Assembly: GCF_009469595.2 (NCBI RefSeq)
Contig: NZ_SSXV01000021.1
Coordinates: 24,111-88,110 of the forward strand
DNA length: 64,000 bases
Direction: 5' to 3'
From: Thauera sp. 2A1
Lineage (GTDB): Bacteria > Pseudomonadota > Gammaproteobacteria > Burkholderiales > Rhodocyclaceae
Every line of letters starts with the position of its first letter. Position 1 is the first letter of the stretch. A program made the translations under genes and the position numbers. This document shows positions 37,054 to 45,030 of this stretch, one piece after another. The notes under the pieces are model-generated. The model did no database searches. It had not been told where the DNA came from and saw nothing but the letters and a program-made list of their open reading frames with translations.

Positions 37054-37584
37054 ATGGATCAGGGCCAATCGACGAATTCGACCGAGCAGCGACGCAAGCT
37101 GCTGAAGGGAGCCTTGGGGGCCTCCACGGTAATGGGCATGGGATACAGCAGCGCTGCCCTGGCCTCATTCCAGTGCATCACAAGCACAACCCCCTACGTC
37201 GGCGTCGGTTTCAAGAAATCGATCAACACCACCTCCAACTGGGCATGGTTGAAGTTGCAGGTGTATGACACGAACAAGACGAATATCCGTGCTGTAAAGA
37301 TCCCCGTTGATGCCAATCCGGCGAGCATCAATACGGCGACTTATCAGTACGATAACTCGCTGACCAATCCCCTTCTCACGACAATTCAGAACGGGACTAA
37401 CCTGAGACTGCCCATTTCAAATACGTTCGCGTATGTGATCATCTATTTCAAGATTGACGGCTCCATCGCCGGTTTTTTCCCAACTTATACGCCGGTAACG
37501 GGCTCGGACTATCCTGCGCAAGGGTCTTGCCTCACTTCACTAAACCCAAATTTGGTTACGACCAATATTTTGTATGGCGGTTGA
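37054..37584 (+). CDS. Tat-signal exported protein of unknown function
   Basis: 176 aa, no family recognised. The N-terminus has a twin-arginine motif QRRKLLKG, a hydrophobic stretch and a likely cleavage site after SSAALA. The mature part is about 138 aa, rich in Thr, Asn and Tyr, with two Cys (FQC near its start, GSC near its end) that could pair, and ends ILYGG. GC is clearly lower than in the flanking genes, suggesting transfer or a different selection. It is the first gene of an overlapping operon with PqqD-like, HprK-like and nucleotidyltransferase genes, so it may be the substrate they modify before folded export. This is context only. Confidence 0.75.
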   Translation: MDQGQSTNSTEQRRKLLKGALGASTVMGMGYSSAALASFQCITSTTPYVGVGFKKSINTTSNWAWLKLQVYDTNKTNIRAVKIPVDANPASINTATYQYDNSLTNPLLTTIQNGTNLRLPISNTFAYVIIYFKIDGSIAGFFPTYTPVTGSDYPAQGSCLTSLNPNLVTTNILYGG

Positions 37585-37876
37585 GCAGAAGGGTCTGCCC
37601 ATATCAAACCTCACTCCGCATCAATGGCTGCAACAATTCTGCCCGGCGCTCGACGGGCAGTTTCTTTTTCTGGATCCGCTCTCGTGGCAGACCTTCCAGT
37701 TGTCGGAAGGCGCCGTGACAGTGTTGCACGAAGCCGCGAGTGCCATCGAGCAAGGCCGTTTCAGCGCCTTTCTGGCGGAAGTGGACGAAGCCGGCGGCTG
37801 GCCGCCGGAACTGGAGCCCCTTGCGCGCTCGCTGAACTCGCTGGCCACGCCCGACGAAGTCCTGCTTGGTGAATGA
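37574..37876 (+). CDS. PqqD-like small protein (HPr-rel-A system)
   Basis: 100 aa. LTPHQWLQQFCPALDGQFLFLDPLSWQTFQLSEGAVTVLHEA (residues about 14-55, quoted in part: LDGQFLFLDPLSWQTF, LSEGAVTVL) has the pattern of PqqD/RRE proteins, which bind leader peptides of ribosomally made natural products. It overlaps the Tat-protein gene by 11 bp and the kinase gene by 4 bp. I recognise the combination as the TIGRFAMs-named HPr-rel-A context. No radical SAM enzyme is present, so its client is unclear. The start is uncertain because no good ribosome-binding site is seen. Confidence 0.7.
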   Translation: MAVEQKGLPISNLTPHQWLQQFCPALDGQFLFLDPLSWQTFQLSEGAVTVLHEAASAIEQGRFSAFLAEVDEAGGWPPELEPLARSLNSLATPDEVLLGE

Positions 37877-38742
37877 CTGAAATCGCATACCGGCTGCTGG
37901 ACGTCGGTGCGGCCAGACTGGCCGTGGCGTCGCCGATCGAAGGCTTTCATGCCCACCTCGATCGGATCTATCCCCACCACGAACCGATCGCCGATCCGGC
38001 TTTCGCCGATGTCCGCGTCGCGCTGCTGCCCAGATCGAGATGGCGCGTGCGCGGTCGCCAGGTCGTGCTGTGGGCCGATGGCCAGCGTCCGTTCGAGCCC
38101 TACCCGTACGACTGCGCGCTGCCGCTGTTCGAATGGGGCAGCAACTACCTGCTTTCCCAGCGCCTGAACGCCTACCTGCTGCTGCACGCCGGCGTGGTCG
38201 CGCGCGGCGATCGCGCGCTGATCCTGCCGGCCGCACCGGGCTCGGGCAAGACCACGCTGACCTGCGCGCTGCATCTGGCAGGCTGGCGCTTCCTGTCGGA
38301 TGAGTTCGGCGTCATCGACATGGACAGCGGGGAACTGTTGCCCATGGTGCGACCGGCGCCGCTCAAGAATCGCTCGATCGACGTCATCGGAACGCGTCCG
38401 GGCGCCGTGCTCGGGCCGCTGTTCCCGAAGACGCGCAAGGGCGACGTGTCGCACTTCGTGCCGGACCGCGACAGCTTCCTCGCCCGCCACCGCCGCGCGA
38501 CACCCGCCCTGGTGGTGTTCCCGCGCTTCCAGGCCGGCGCGGCGCTGCAATGCACGCCTGTGCATCGCGCGCAGGCGGTGATGCGGATCGGCCTCAACAG
38601 TTTCAACTACCAGGCCCTGGGCCCGCTCGGCTTCCAGGCCGCGGTCGCGCTAGCGCGGCGTACGGCCGCCTTCGAGCTGGTCTATGGCGATCTCGACGAC
38701 GCAATCGCCCACATCGAAACGCTGTTCGGGGAAGTCTCTTGA
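37873..38742 (+). CDS. HprK-related kinase A
   Basis: 289 aa. The P-loop APGSGKTTL lies at about residues 121-129, followed by the HprK-like SDEFGVIDMDSG. The N-terminal 110 residues are not an HPr-kinase regulatory domain, and no PTS HPr gene is near. Relatives in lasso-peptide clusters (paeninodin type) phosphorylate a C-terminal Ser of the peptide, so a protein- or peptide-modifying kinase is the best guess. The start overlaps the PqqD-like gene (ATGA) and the stop overlaps the nucleotidyltransferase start. Confidence 0.8.
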   Translation: MTEIAYRLLDVGAARLAVASPIEGFHAHLDRIYPHHEPIADPAFADVRVALLPRSRWRVRGRQVVLWADGQRPFEPYPYDCALPLFEWGSNYLLSQRLNAYLLLHAGVVARGDRALILPAAPGSGKTTLTCALHLAGWRFLSDEFGVIDMDSGELLPMVRPAPLKNRSIDVIGTRPGAVLGPLFPKTRKGDVSHFVPDRDSFLARHRRATPALVVFPRFQAGAALQCTPVHRAQAVMRIGLNSFNYQALGPLGFQAAVALARRTAAFELVYGDLDDAIAHIETLFGEVS

Positions 38743-39845
38743 GCGGCAACGCCCTGTCCGACATCGAACTGCTGATGCGAGGCGTGCGCGAGCCGCTCGA
38801 CATCGGCGAAGCGCGCTGGGAGCGCCTGCTGCGCATCGCCCGCGCCAGCGGCCTGCATGCACGGCTGGCCGCCGCGAACCTCGCCAAGGCGACTACGACC
38901 GACGTCGTGCGCCGCCATCTGCTGTCGTCGGCGCGCATTGCCGCCTATCGCGCGCAGATGGTGCGTGCCGAGCTGTTCCATCTCACCCCGCTCGTCACTG
39001 ACGACTTCCCGGTGATCGTGCTCAAGGGCGGCGCCTATATCCTGCAAGGGCGCGCACTGGCAGAAGGGCGTTTCGTGTCCGACGTCGACCTGCTGGTGCC
39101 GAACGAGCACCTGCGCCCGATGGAAAGCCGCCTGCGAGCGGCAGGCTGGCAACCCGAAAAGCTGGACCCGTACGATGAGCGCTACTACCGCGACTGGAGC
39201 CACGAGACGCCGCCGATGCGCTTCCCCGGCCACAGCCTGGAGGTGGATCTGCACCACGCGATCACGCCGGTCACCGGCTCGCTGGCCTTCGATCCGGCCA
39301 GCCTGTTCGAACGCAGCGAGGCGATCCCCGGCACGCCTTTCCGCGTGCTTTGCGCCGAAGACCAGGTGCTGCACGCCTGCCTGCACTGCTTTCACGACGG
39401 TGAGCTGGACCTGCGGGTGCGCGAGGTGGTCGACATCGACGGGCTGTTGCGGACTTTCGCCGCGCACAAAGGCTTCTGGGACCGGCTGGAGGCGCGAGCC
39501 GCGGAACTGGGGCTGCAGCGGCCGCTATGGTATGGACTGCATTTCGCGCGGAACTGGCTCGATTGCCCGGTTCCGTCGGCAGTGTCGGATGCGCTGCCGG
39601 CTCCGCATACCTTGAGCCGCGCGGCGATGGCCGCGCTCGTGCCGCTGGCGATGCTGCCGCCCGACCCGGATTTTCCGCCGCCGTTGCGCGTGCGCGTGGC
39701 GCGCACGCTGATGCGGACCCGCTATCACCTGCTGCGCATGCCGCTGCATCTGCTGCTGCCGCACCTGGCACGCAAGACCCTGCGGCGCCTCAAGGCGCGG
39801 CTCGACCACAGGACGGAAGCGCCGTCGGAAGACGGCGCCCCCTGA
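38739..39845 (+). CDS. Nucleotidyltransferase-fold protein (PF14907 type)
   Basis: 368 aa from a TTG that overlaps the kinase stop; an ATG at 38775 is the alternative. The nucleotidyltransferase core reads VIVLKGGAYILQG, then GRFVSDVDLLVPNEHL with the DxD metal site, and later SLEVDLHHAI. The C-terminal half is helical and basic. In pseudomycoidin-type lasso clusters a homologous enzyme works after the HprK-like kinase to decorate the phosphate, so a two-step modification is plausible here. The real donor and acceptor are unknown. Confidence 0.8.
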   Translation: MSGNALSDIELLMRGVREPLDIGEARWERLLRIARASGLHARLAAANLAKATTTDVVRRHLLSSARIAAYRAQMVRAELFHLTPLVTDDFPVIVLKGGAYILQGRALAEGRFVSDVDLLVPNEHLRPMESRLRAAGWQPEKLDPYDERYYRDWSHETPPMRFPGHSLEVDLHHAITPVTGSLAFDPASLFERSEAIPGTPFRVLCAEDQVLHACLHCFHDGELDLRVREVVDIDGLLRTFAAHKGFWDRLEARAAELGLQRPLWYGLHFARNWLDCPVPSAVSDALPAPHTLSRAAMAALVPLAMLPPDPDFPPPLRVRVARTLMRTRYHLLRMPLHLLLPHLARKTLRRLKARLDHRTEAPSEDGAP

Positions 39846-39866
39846 AGCTCGGGCGGGCACCCGAGC
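39819..39866 (+). terminator. Paired hairpins at the end of the nucleotidyltransferase gene
   Basis: An 8-bp perfect stem with GGAA loop (GCGCCGTC / GACGGCGC, 39819-39838) is followed by a 7-bp stem (GCTCGGG / CCCGAGC, 39847-39866), located between convergent genes. Neither has a T-run, so a Rho-dependent or RNA-protective role is also possible. Confidence 0.45.
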
Positions 39867-39879
39867 CGTCGCGAACCGC

Positions 39880-40200
39880 TTAGACGACCCCGGCGTCCTG
39901 CAGCATCTGCTGCAGCTCGCCGTTCTGGTACATCTCACGCATGATGTCGCTGCCGCCGACGAACTCGCCCTTGACGTAGAGCTGAGGGATGGTCGGCCAG
40001 TTGGAATATTCCTTGATGCCCTGGCGGATCTCGTCGTCGGCGAGCACATTGACGGCGAGCACGTCCGGCACGCCGCAGGCCTTCAGGATCTGCACGGCGG
40101 CGGACGAAAAACCGCACTGCGGAAACTGCGGCGTGCCCTTCATGTAGAGGACCACGTCGTTGCTGGTGACCTGATCGCGGATGACGTCCTGGATGCTCAT
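39880..40200 (-). CDS. grxD: Monothiol glutaredoxin GrxD
   Basis: 106 aa. The monothiol active site PQCGFS, TVP-like SNWPTIPQLYV and GGSDIMREM define the Grx4 family, which carries and transfers [2Fe-2S] clusters with glutathione and BolA. The ATG at 40200 (MSIQDVIRDQ) has GAGG upstream; a longer frame to 40266 is not conserved. Last gene of the hemA-prfA-prmC-grxD run, the usual betaproteobacterial order. Confidence 0.96.
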   Translation of the reverse strand: MSIQDVIRDQVTSNDVVLYMKGTPQFPQCGFSSAAVQILKACGVPDVLAVNVLADDEIRQGIKEYSNWPTIPQLYVKGEFVGGSDIMREMYQNGELQQMLQDAGVV

Positions 40201-40293
40201 TTGATGCCTCTGAAAAGCTGAGTGAATTAGTCGGGTAATTCTAGGGAGCGCGATCGACGGCGTCAATAGCGCGCGCCCGGCCCGCCACCGATC

Positions 40294-41160
40294 TCACGCG
40301 CGCCCCAGCCAGCGCCCGCCCGACACCCGCTCGATGCCGGCAAGGTCCTTCCACGACGTGATCGAAGCGAAGCCGGCATCGGCCAGCAGGCCGCGCACCG
40401 CGAAGGCCTGGTCGTAGCCGTGCTCGCACAACAGCCAGCCGCCTGCCTCCAGATACCGCGCCGCACCGGCGACGATCTCCGCCAGGTCGTCGAGCCCGGC
40501 CGGACCGGCGGCCAGCGCGGCATGCGGCTCGAAGCGCAGGTCGCCCTCCTCCAGATGCGGGTCGGCGGAAGCGATGTAGGGCGGGTTGGACACAATGAGC
40601 TCGAAGCGCTCCTCCCCCAGCGCGGAAAACCAGTCGCTCTGCACGAAGGACACGCTGGCGCCGAGGCGCGCGGCATTGGCCATCGCCACCCACAGCGTCT
40701 CGCGCGAACGGTCGAGCGCGGTGACGTCGGCCTCGCCCAGCTCCAGCGCCAGCGTGACCGCCAGCGCTCCGCTGCCGGTGCCCATGTCGAGCACGCGCAC
40801 CTGGCGCCGGCCACTCACGTGGGCGAGCGCGAGCTCGACCAGCAGCTCGGTATCGGGGCGCGGGATCAGCACCGCCGGCGTGACCATGAAGTTGCGCCCG
40901 TAGAACTCGCGCTCGCCGGTGAGATAGGCCACCGGCTCACCCGCCGCACGACGCTCGACCAGTTCGCGGAACCGGGCCCAGTCCTCGGCATCGAGGATCT
41001 GCTCGGGCCAGGCCGCCAGGCGCGAGGCCGGGCACTGCAGCACATGGCGCAGCAGCACCCGCGCATCCATGACGTCGACGCACTCGCGCGCCCACCTCAG
41101 GGCATGCGCGATGTCCGGCAGATCGTCGGGCAGGCCGTTGCGCATCGTCGGCTGGTTCAT
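40294..41160 (-). CDS. prmC: Release-factor glutamine methyltransferase PrmC
   Basis: 288 aa SAM enzyme methylating the Gln of the GGQ motif in RF1 and RF2. The helical N-domain is followed by RVLDMGTGSGALAVTLAL (SAM binding) and the catalytic SNPPYIA. The start overlaps the prfA stop by 4 bp, coupling it to its own substrate gene. Confidence 0.96.
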   Translation of the reverse strand: MNQPTMRNGLPDDLPDIAHALRWARECVDVMDARVLLRHVLQCPASRLAAWPEQILDAEDWARFRELVERRAAGEPVAYLTGEREFYGRNFMVTPAVLIPRPDTELLVELALAHVSGRRQVRVLDMGTGSGALAVTLALELGEADVTALDRSRETLWVAMANAARLGASVSFVQSDWFSALGEERFELIVSNPPYIASADPHLEEGDLRFEPHAALAAGPAGLDDLAEIVAGAARYLEAGGWLLCEHGYDQAFAVRGLLADAGFASITSWKDLAGIERVSGGRWLGRA

Positions 41161-42236
41161 TCTTCGGCCAGGGCAGCGAGCTGATCGGCCTGGTGCTCCA
41201 GCGTGAGCGCGGCGATGAGCTCGTCGAGCTCGCCCGCCATCACCGCATCGAGCTTGTACAAGGTCAGGTTGATGCGGTGATCGGTGACGCGCCCCTGCGG
41301 GAAATTGTAGGTGCGGATGCGCTCGGAGCGGTCGCCGCTGCCGACCAGGCTCTTGCGCGTCGCGGCCTCGGCGCTCTGCTGCGCGCGCACCTTGGCATCG
41401 TGGATGCGCGCCGCCAGCACCGACATCGCCTGCGCCTTGTTGCGGTGCTGCGAGCGGTCGTCCTGGCACTCGACGACGATGCCGGTGGGGATGTGGGTGA
41501 TGCGCACCGCCGAATCGGTCTTGTTGATGTGCTGACCGCCGGCGCCCGAGGCGCGGAAAGTGTCGATGCGCAGGTCGGCCGGATTGATATCCACCATCGC
41601 GACTTCATCCGCCTCGGGCAGCACCGCCACGGTGCACGCCGAGGTATGGATGCGCCCCTGGGTCTCGGTGACCGGCACGCGCTGCACGCGGTGTCCGCCG
41701 GACTCGAACTTCAGCCTGGAATACGCGCCGGCGCCAACGACGCGCGCGATCACTTCCTTGTAGCCGCCGAGGTCGGATTCGCTGGCCGACACGATCTCCA
41801 GCTTCCAGCGCTGGCGCTCGGCGTAGCGCGCGTACATGCGCAGCAGGTCGGCGGCGAACAGCGCTGCCTCGTCGCCGCCGGTGCCTGCGCGGATCTCCAG
41901 GAAAAGATTGCGCTCGTCGTTGGGGTCGCGCGGCAGCAGCGCGCGCTGAAGTTCACCGTCGAGCTCGACGATGCGCGCCTCTCCGGCCTGCAGCTCGGCC
42001 TCGCCGAGCTCGCGCATGTCGGGGTCGTCGAGCAGCTCGCGCGCGGTGTCGCAATCCGCCTCGGCCTGGCGGTAGGCGCGATAGAGCAGCACCACCGGCT
42101 CGATCTCCGCGCGCTCGCGCGACAGCTCGCGGAAGGCGTTCATGTCCTGCGCCGCCGTCTCCGCGGCGAGCGCGCGGTCAAGCTCTTCCAGGCGGCTGGC
42201 GAGGTGTTCGAGTTTGTCTCGGATGCTTTGCTTCAT
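41157..42236 (-). CDS. prfA: Peptide chain release factor 1
   Basis: 359 aa factor terminating at UAA and UAG. The catalytic ASGAGGQHINKTDSAVR contains the GGQ whose Gln is modified by PrmC; RTYNFPQGRVTDHR follows near the C-terminus. 74 bp downstream of hemA, in the conserved hemA-prfA-prmC order. Confidence 0.97.
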   Translation of the reverse strand: MKQSIRDKLEHLASRLEELDRALAAETAAQDMNAFRELSRERAEIEPVVLLYRAYRQAEADCDTARELLDDPDMRELGEAELQAGEARIVELDGELQRALLPRDPNDERNLFLEIRAGTGGDEAALFAADLLRMYARYAERQRWKLEIVSASESDLGGYKEVIARVVGAGAYSRLKFESGGHRVQRVPVTETQGRIHTSACTVAVLPEADEVAMVDINPADLRIDTFRASGAGGQHINKTDSAVRITHIPTGIVVECQDDRSQHRNKAQAMSVLAARIHDAKVRAQQSAEAATRKSLVGSGDRSERIRTYNFPQGRVTDHRINLTLYKLDAVMAGELDELIAALTLEHQADQLAALAEE

Positions 42237-42310
42237 CGTTTCGGGATCTGGGTCGGGGTCGCGACGCGGCTACCACGCCCGCGGCGAAAGGCGATTCGAA
42301 GCCTGCGCGG

Positions 42311-43564
42311 CTAGCCGTTGCGCGGCAGATTGAACAACTGCTGCACCAAGCGTCCAGCCTCCGCCTGCGCCTCGCCCTCGGCATGGTTCAGAAAGCGCGA
42401 GGGTCCATGCATCAGCTTGTTCATGAGGCCATGGGACAGCGCCTCAAGCACCCGCTGCGGGTCCTCGCCCTTGGCGAGCAGGCGCAGCGCGCGCTCCATT
42501 TCGTGCTGGCGCAAGGCCTCGGCGTGCTCGCGCAGCGCGCGGATCGTCGGCACCGCATCGCGCGCCTCCATCCAGTGCAGGAAGCCATCGACACGGGTGT
42601 CGATGATCTGCTCGGCCTCCACCACCGCCTGCTGGCGCGATTCCATGCCGGCGTCGACCACTTGCGCGAGGTCGTCCACCGTGTACAGGAACACGTCATC
42701 GAGTTCACCGATCTCGGGCTCGATGTCTCGCGGCACGGCGAGATCCACCATCACCATCGGGCGGTGGCGGCGCGCCTTCACTGCGCGCTCGGCCATGCCC
42801 AGGCCGACGATGGGCAGGGGCGCGGCGGTACAGGACACCACCACGTCGAAGCGCGGCAGCATGTCGCCGATCTGGTCGATGCGCATGGTGCCGGCACCGA
42901 AGCGCGACGCCAGCAAGGCAGCGCGCTCGGCGGTCCGGTTGGCCACCATCATCGACTTCGGTCTGGCCCCGGCGAAGTGCGCCGCACAGAGTTCGATCAT
43001 CTCGCCGGCGCCGATGAACAGCACGTGCTGGTCGGAGACCCGTTCGAAGATGCGTTCGGTCAGGTGCACCGCGGCCGCAGCCATCGACACCGTATTGGCG
43101 CCGATCGCGGTGGTCGAGCGCACCTCCTTCGCCACCGCGAAGGTGTTCTGGAACAGCTTGTGCAGCAAAGTACCGACCGTGCCCGCCTCTTCCGCGCGGC
43201 GCGCGGCTTCCTTCACCTGGCCGAGTATCTGCGGCTCGCCCAGCACCATCGAATCCAGCCCGCTGGCAACGCGGAACACATGGCGGATCGCATCGCGCTG
43301 CGGGTAGGCGTACAGGTAGGGCGACATGTCGTTCAGCGACAGGTCATGGAAGCGCGCCAGCCAGTCGGCGGCGTACTGCGGGTGTTCCGCGGCGAAGTAG
43401 AGCTCGGTGCGGTTGCAGGTGGAGAGGATGGCGGCCTCGCGGACCGAATCCGCACGCGCGAGATCGTGCAAGGCCTGTCCCATGTGCTCGGGCTGAAACG
43501 CCACCCGCTCGCGGATCGCAAGCGGTGCGGTGTGGTGGTTCAGGCCAAGGGCGTAGAGCTGCAT
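42311..43564 (-). CDS. hemA: Glutamyl-tRNA reductase HemA
   Basis: 417 aa NADPH enzyme making glutamate-1-semialdehyde from Glu-tRNA, first committed step of C5 heme synthesis. The ATG at 43564 (MQLYALGLNHHTAPLAIRE) is standard; a frame reaching 43618 has no homology. The nucleophilic Cys is in LSTCNRTELY, the NADPH domain has LFIGAGEMIELCA. It heads the hemA-prfA-prmC-grxD run. Confidence 0.97.
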   Translation of the reverse strand: MQLYALGLNHHTAPLAIRERVAFQPEHMGQALHDLARADSVREAAILSTCNRTELYFAAEHPQYAADWLARFHDLSLNDMSPYLYAYPQRDAIRHVFRVASGLDSMVLGEPQILGQVKEAARRAEEAGTVGTLLHKLFQNTFAVAKEVRSTTAIGANTVSMAAAAVHLTERIFERVSDQHVLFIGAGEMIELCAAHFAGARPKSMMVANRTAERAALLASRFGAGTMRIDQIGDMLPRFDVVVSCTAAPLPIVGLGMAERAVKARRHRPMVMVDLAVPRDIEPEIGELDDVFLYTVDDLAQVVDAGMESRQQAVVEAEQIIDTRVDGFLHWMEARDAVPTIRALREHAEALRQHEMERALRLLAKGEDPQRVLEALSHGLMNKLMHGPSRFLNHAEGEAQAEAGRLVQQLFNLPRNG

Positions 43565-43594
43565 GCGTAACAGGGGACGACCAATCGGGAGCGC

Positions 43595-43603
43595 ATTATA
43601 GCA
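43595..43603 (-). promoter_or_regulatory. Promoter of hemA (extended -10)
   Basis: On the minus strand TGCTATAAT is a perfect TATAAT with an extended TGn, about 30 bp before the hemA ATG. The -35 is weak (TTTTTG at 17 bp). Confidence 0.6.
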
Positions 43604-43840
43604 CCCCGCAAGCCGCACAAAAATTGAGCAAAATCAGCCACTTCGTCGTCGCCGGGCGCGAAGGGCGAGCGGAACGGGGCGACGCCGGCGCACCCTCCTG
43701 TGCCCGGACCACCCTGCTGGAGACATGGCGACAGCCCCGAAATTCACCCGCGCGCGGCAAAAACCCACATGTTTTGAACGACTTCGGGAGGGCATTGCAC
43801 GACCGGCCATATGCTGCCGATGCCCCTCGGGGAGATGGGC

Positions 43841-44314
43841 TCAGATCACCTTCTTGAACAGCGAGGCGGTCTCCAGCGTCTCGATCGACTTGTAGAACAG
43901 CTCGCCGAAAATGCGATCGACCATCGTGTACTTGCCATCGCGCAGGTGCACGGCGTAACAGACGTTGCCCGCCGGGTCGTCGAAGTTCTTGATGCCGAAC
44001 TCGGCCAGATCCATGTCGAGCACGTACTCGCAGTCCTTCCCGACGTCCGGCGAAACGTCGAAATAGATCTTCGCGGTCGCATCCACGTTCCACCAGTGCT
44101 GCAGGATTTCCGTCTTCCTCAGCATCCTGTCGTAGGGCTTCACCAGCCAGCCGCTGACGATCCTGATGTTGCGCTCGCGATCGATGCGCCCATGGGCGTT
44201 CATGTAGCCACTGTCTGCAGTGCCTCCACCGATCTGCTTCACGCTGACCGCCTTCACCTCGAAGCGGGCGAACTTCTGCCTGGCGTCGATGAAATCCCGC
44301 GTCGCTTTGTACAT
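43841..44314 (-). CDS. Hypothetical protein
   Basis: 157 aa from the ATG at 44314 (MYKATRDFID); a longer frame to 44392 would run through a hairpin and is unlikely. No family recognised. No signal peptide or membrane span. The middle (WNVDATAKIYFDVSPD, YVLDMDLAEFGIKNFDD) looks like a beta-rich soluble domain. Its codon use is between core and island. The 276 bp between it and hemA hold only the hemA promoter; nothing else was seen there. Confidence 0.65.
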   Translation of the reverse strand: MYKATRDFIDARQKFARFEVKAVSVKQIGGGTADSGYMNAHGRIDRERNIRIVSGWLVKPYDRMLRKTEILQHWWNVDATAKIYFDVSPDVGKDCEYVLDMDLAEFGIKNFDDPAGNVCYAVHLRDGKYTMVDRIFGELFYKSIETLETASLFKKVI

Positions 44315-44345
44315 GGCCAGGCAACCTGCATTCGTGGTGGGACGG

Positions 44346-44416
44346 CACAGCCGCGTAAAAGCGCGCTGTGTGAACGCAAAAACGCCGATCAATACGATCG
44401 GCGTTTTTGCTTTTTT
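44346..44416 (+). terminator. Tandem hairpins ending in a T-run
   Basis: The first hairpin (44346-44370) has a 9-bp stem with one bulged C around TAAAAG. The second (44378-44408) is a perfect 13-bp stem AAAAACGCCGATC / GATCGGCGTTTTT, followed by GC and eight T. The T-run makes it a strong plus-strand terminator, yet no plus-strand gene lies upstream. It can also act on the minus strand, or form the 3' end of an unlisted RNA. Confidence 0.7.
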
Positions 44417-44601
44417 TTGGTGGTGTAGTCCCCTACTAGAAAGAACCTTCCTGCCTCACCGGCGAGGACACCGTAGGCGAGATTATATACGATGCGGAGG
44501 TCCGGGTGAACTTTGGCTGTCTCCGCGCATTTCCGACCTTCGATAGCTTGCGCTGCCACGGTCAGCGCCCGAGGTTCTTGACCTTCAGATGGCGGCATGA
44601 A
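44389..44601 (-). CDS. Hypothetical protein (weak call)
   Basis: 70 aa if it starts at 44601 (MPPSEGQEPRALTVAAQ). The middle, CAETAKVHPDLRIVYNLAYG, looks like a real protein, but the last residues are read through the terminator hairpin (TTKKKQKRRSY), which is odd. It overlaps the 3' end of the next upstream gene by 40 bp. No family recognised. Confidence 0.35.
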   Translation of the reverse strand, partial: FMPPSEGQEPRALTVAAQAIEGRKCAETAKVHPDLRIVYNLAYGVLAGEAGRFFLVGDYTTKKKQKRRSY

Positions 44602-44810
44602 TAGCGCTGCTGCCCCCAGGACACGGCAAAGGTTTCGGAAACCTCGTACCAGTTGCCGCCTGGATGACCACCGCCGTGGTTCTCCCCCATGCAGGAGCAT
44701 TCGCAGTGAAAGCCCTCAGCGTTCCAGCATGCCGGAGCGCATTTCTGGTGCTCCCGGTACAACTGGATCACGTAGACCTCTTGGTGTCGCCTCAGCGCAA
44801 GTTTGATCAC
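44562..44810 (-). CDS. Hypothetical Cys/His-rich small protein
   Basis: 82 aa from a GTG that overlaps the upstream gene's stop (GTGA). KCAPACWNAEGFHCECSC contains five Cys within 18 residues, with a nearby HGGGHPGG, suggesting metal binding. The C-terminal part is SWGQQRYSCRHLKVKNLGR. No family recognised. Coupled to the upstream small gene in a run of accessory minus-strand genes. Confidence 0.55.
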   Translation of the reverse strand: MIKLALRRHQEVYVIQLYREHQKCAPACWNAEGFHCECSCMGENHGGGHPGGNWYEVSETFAVSWGQQRYSCRHLKVKNLGR

Positions 44811-45010
44811 GCCGTCGGAATTTCCCAGGCCTTGAACTGCGCACACCAATCGGGCTTCAAGCGTCGGCCATCCCGCAGCCACTCCATGTTCCCTTCGGCA
44901 AACGGAATGCGCGCCAAGACCGGGAGTGGCTTATTGCGCTTGAAGATGACCGGGATTTTTCCCTGCCGCCAGAGATCCTTCAGTTGCGAGTCGCTCAGAT
45001 CCTGTGACAT
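44807..45010 (-). CDS. Hypothetical small protein
   Basis: 67 aa (MSQDLSDSQLKDLWRQGKIP). Basic, no signal or membrane segment, no family recognised. It lies 20 bp behind the Ser/Ala-rich small gene and overlaps the next gene by 4 bp, so it is probably translated as part of this operon. The ribosome-binding site is weak. Confidence 0.55.
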   Translation of the reverse strand: MSQDLSDSQLKDLWRQGKIPVIFKRNKPLPVLARIPFAEGNMEWLRDGRRLKPDWCAQFKAWEIPTA

Positions 45011-45030
45011 GAGGGACTCGAATCCCTGGC

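Noticed and set aside
37054..39845. Lasso-peptide biosynthetic cluster
   Set aside because: No asparagine-synthetase-like cyclase, no transglutaminase-like protease and no short precursor peptide; only the tailoring-like enzymes are present.
44996..45022. T-arm-like sequence (GGGATTCGAGTCCC on the minus strand)
   Set aside because: The loop size is wrong and no acceptor, D or anticodon arm could be fitted; not a tRNA, and too weak to call an att site.
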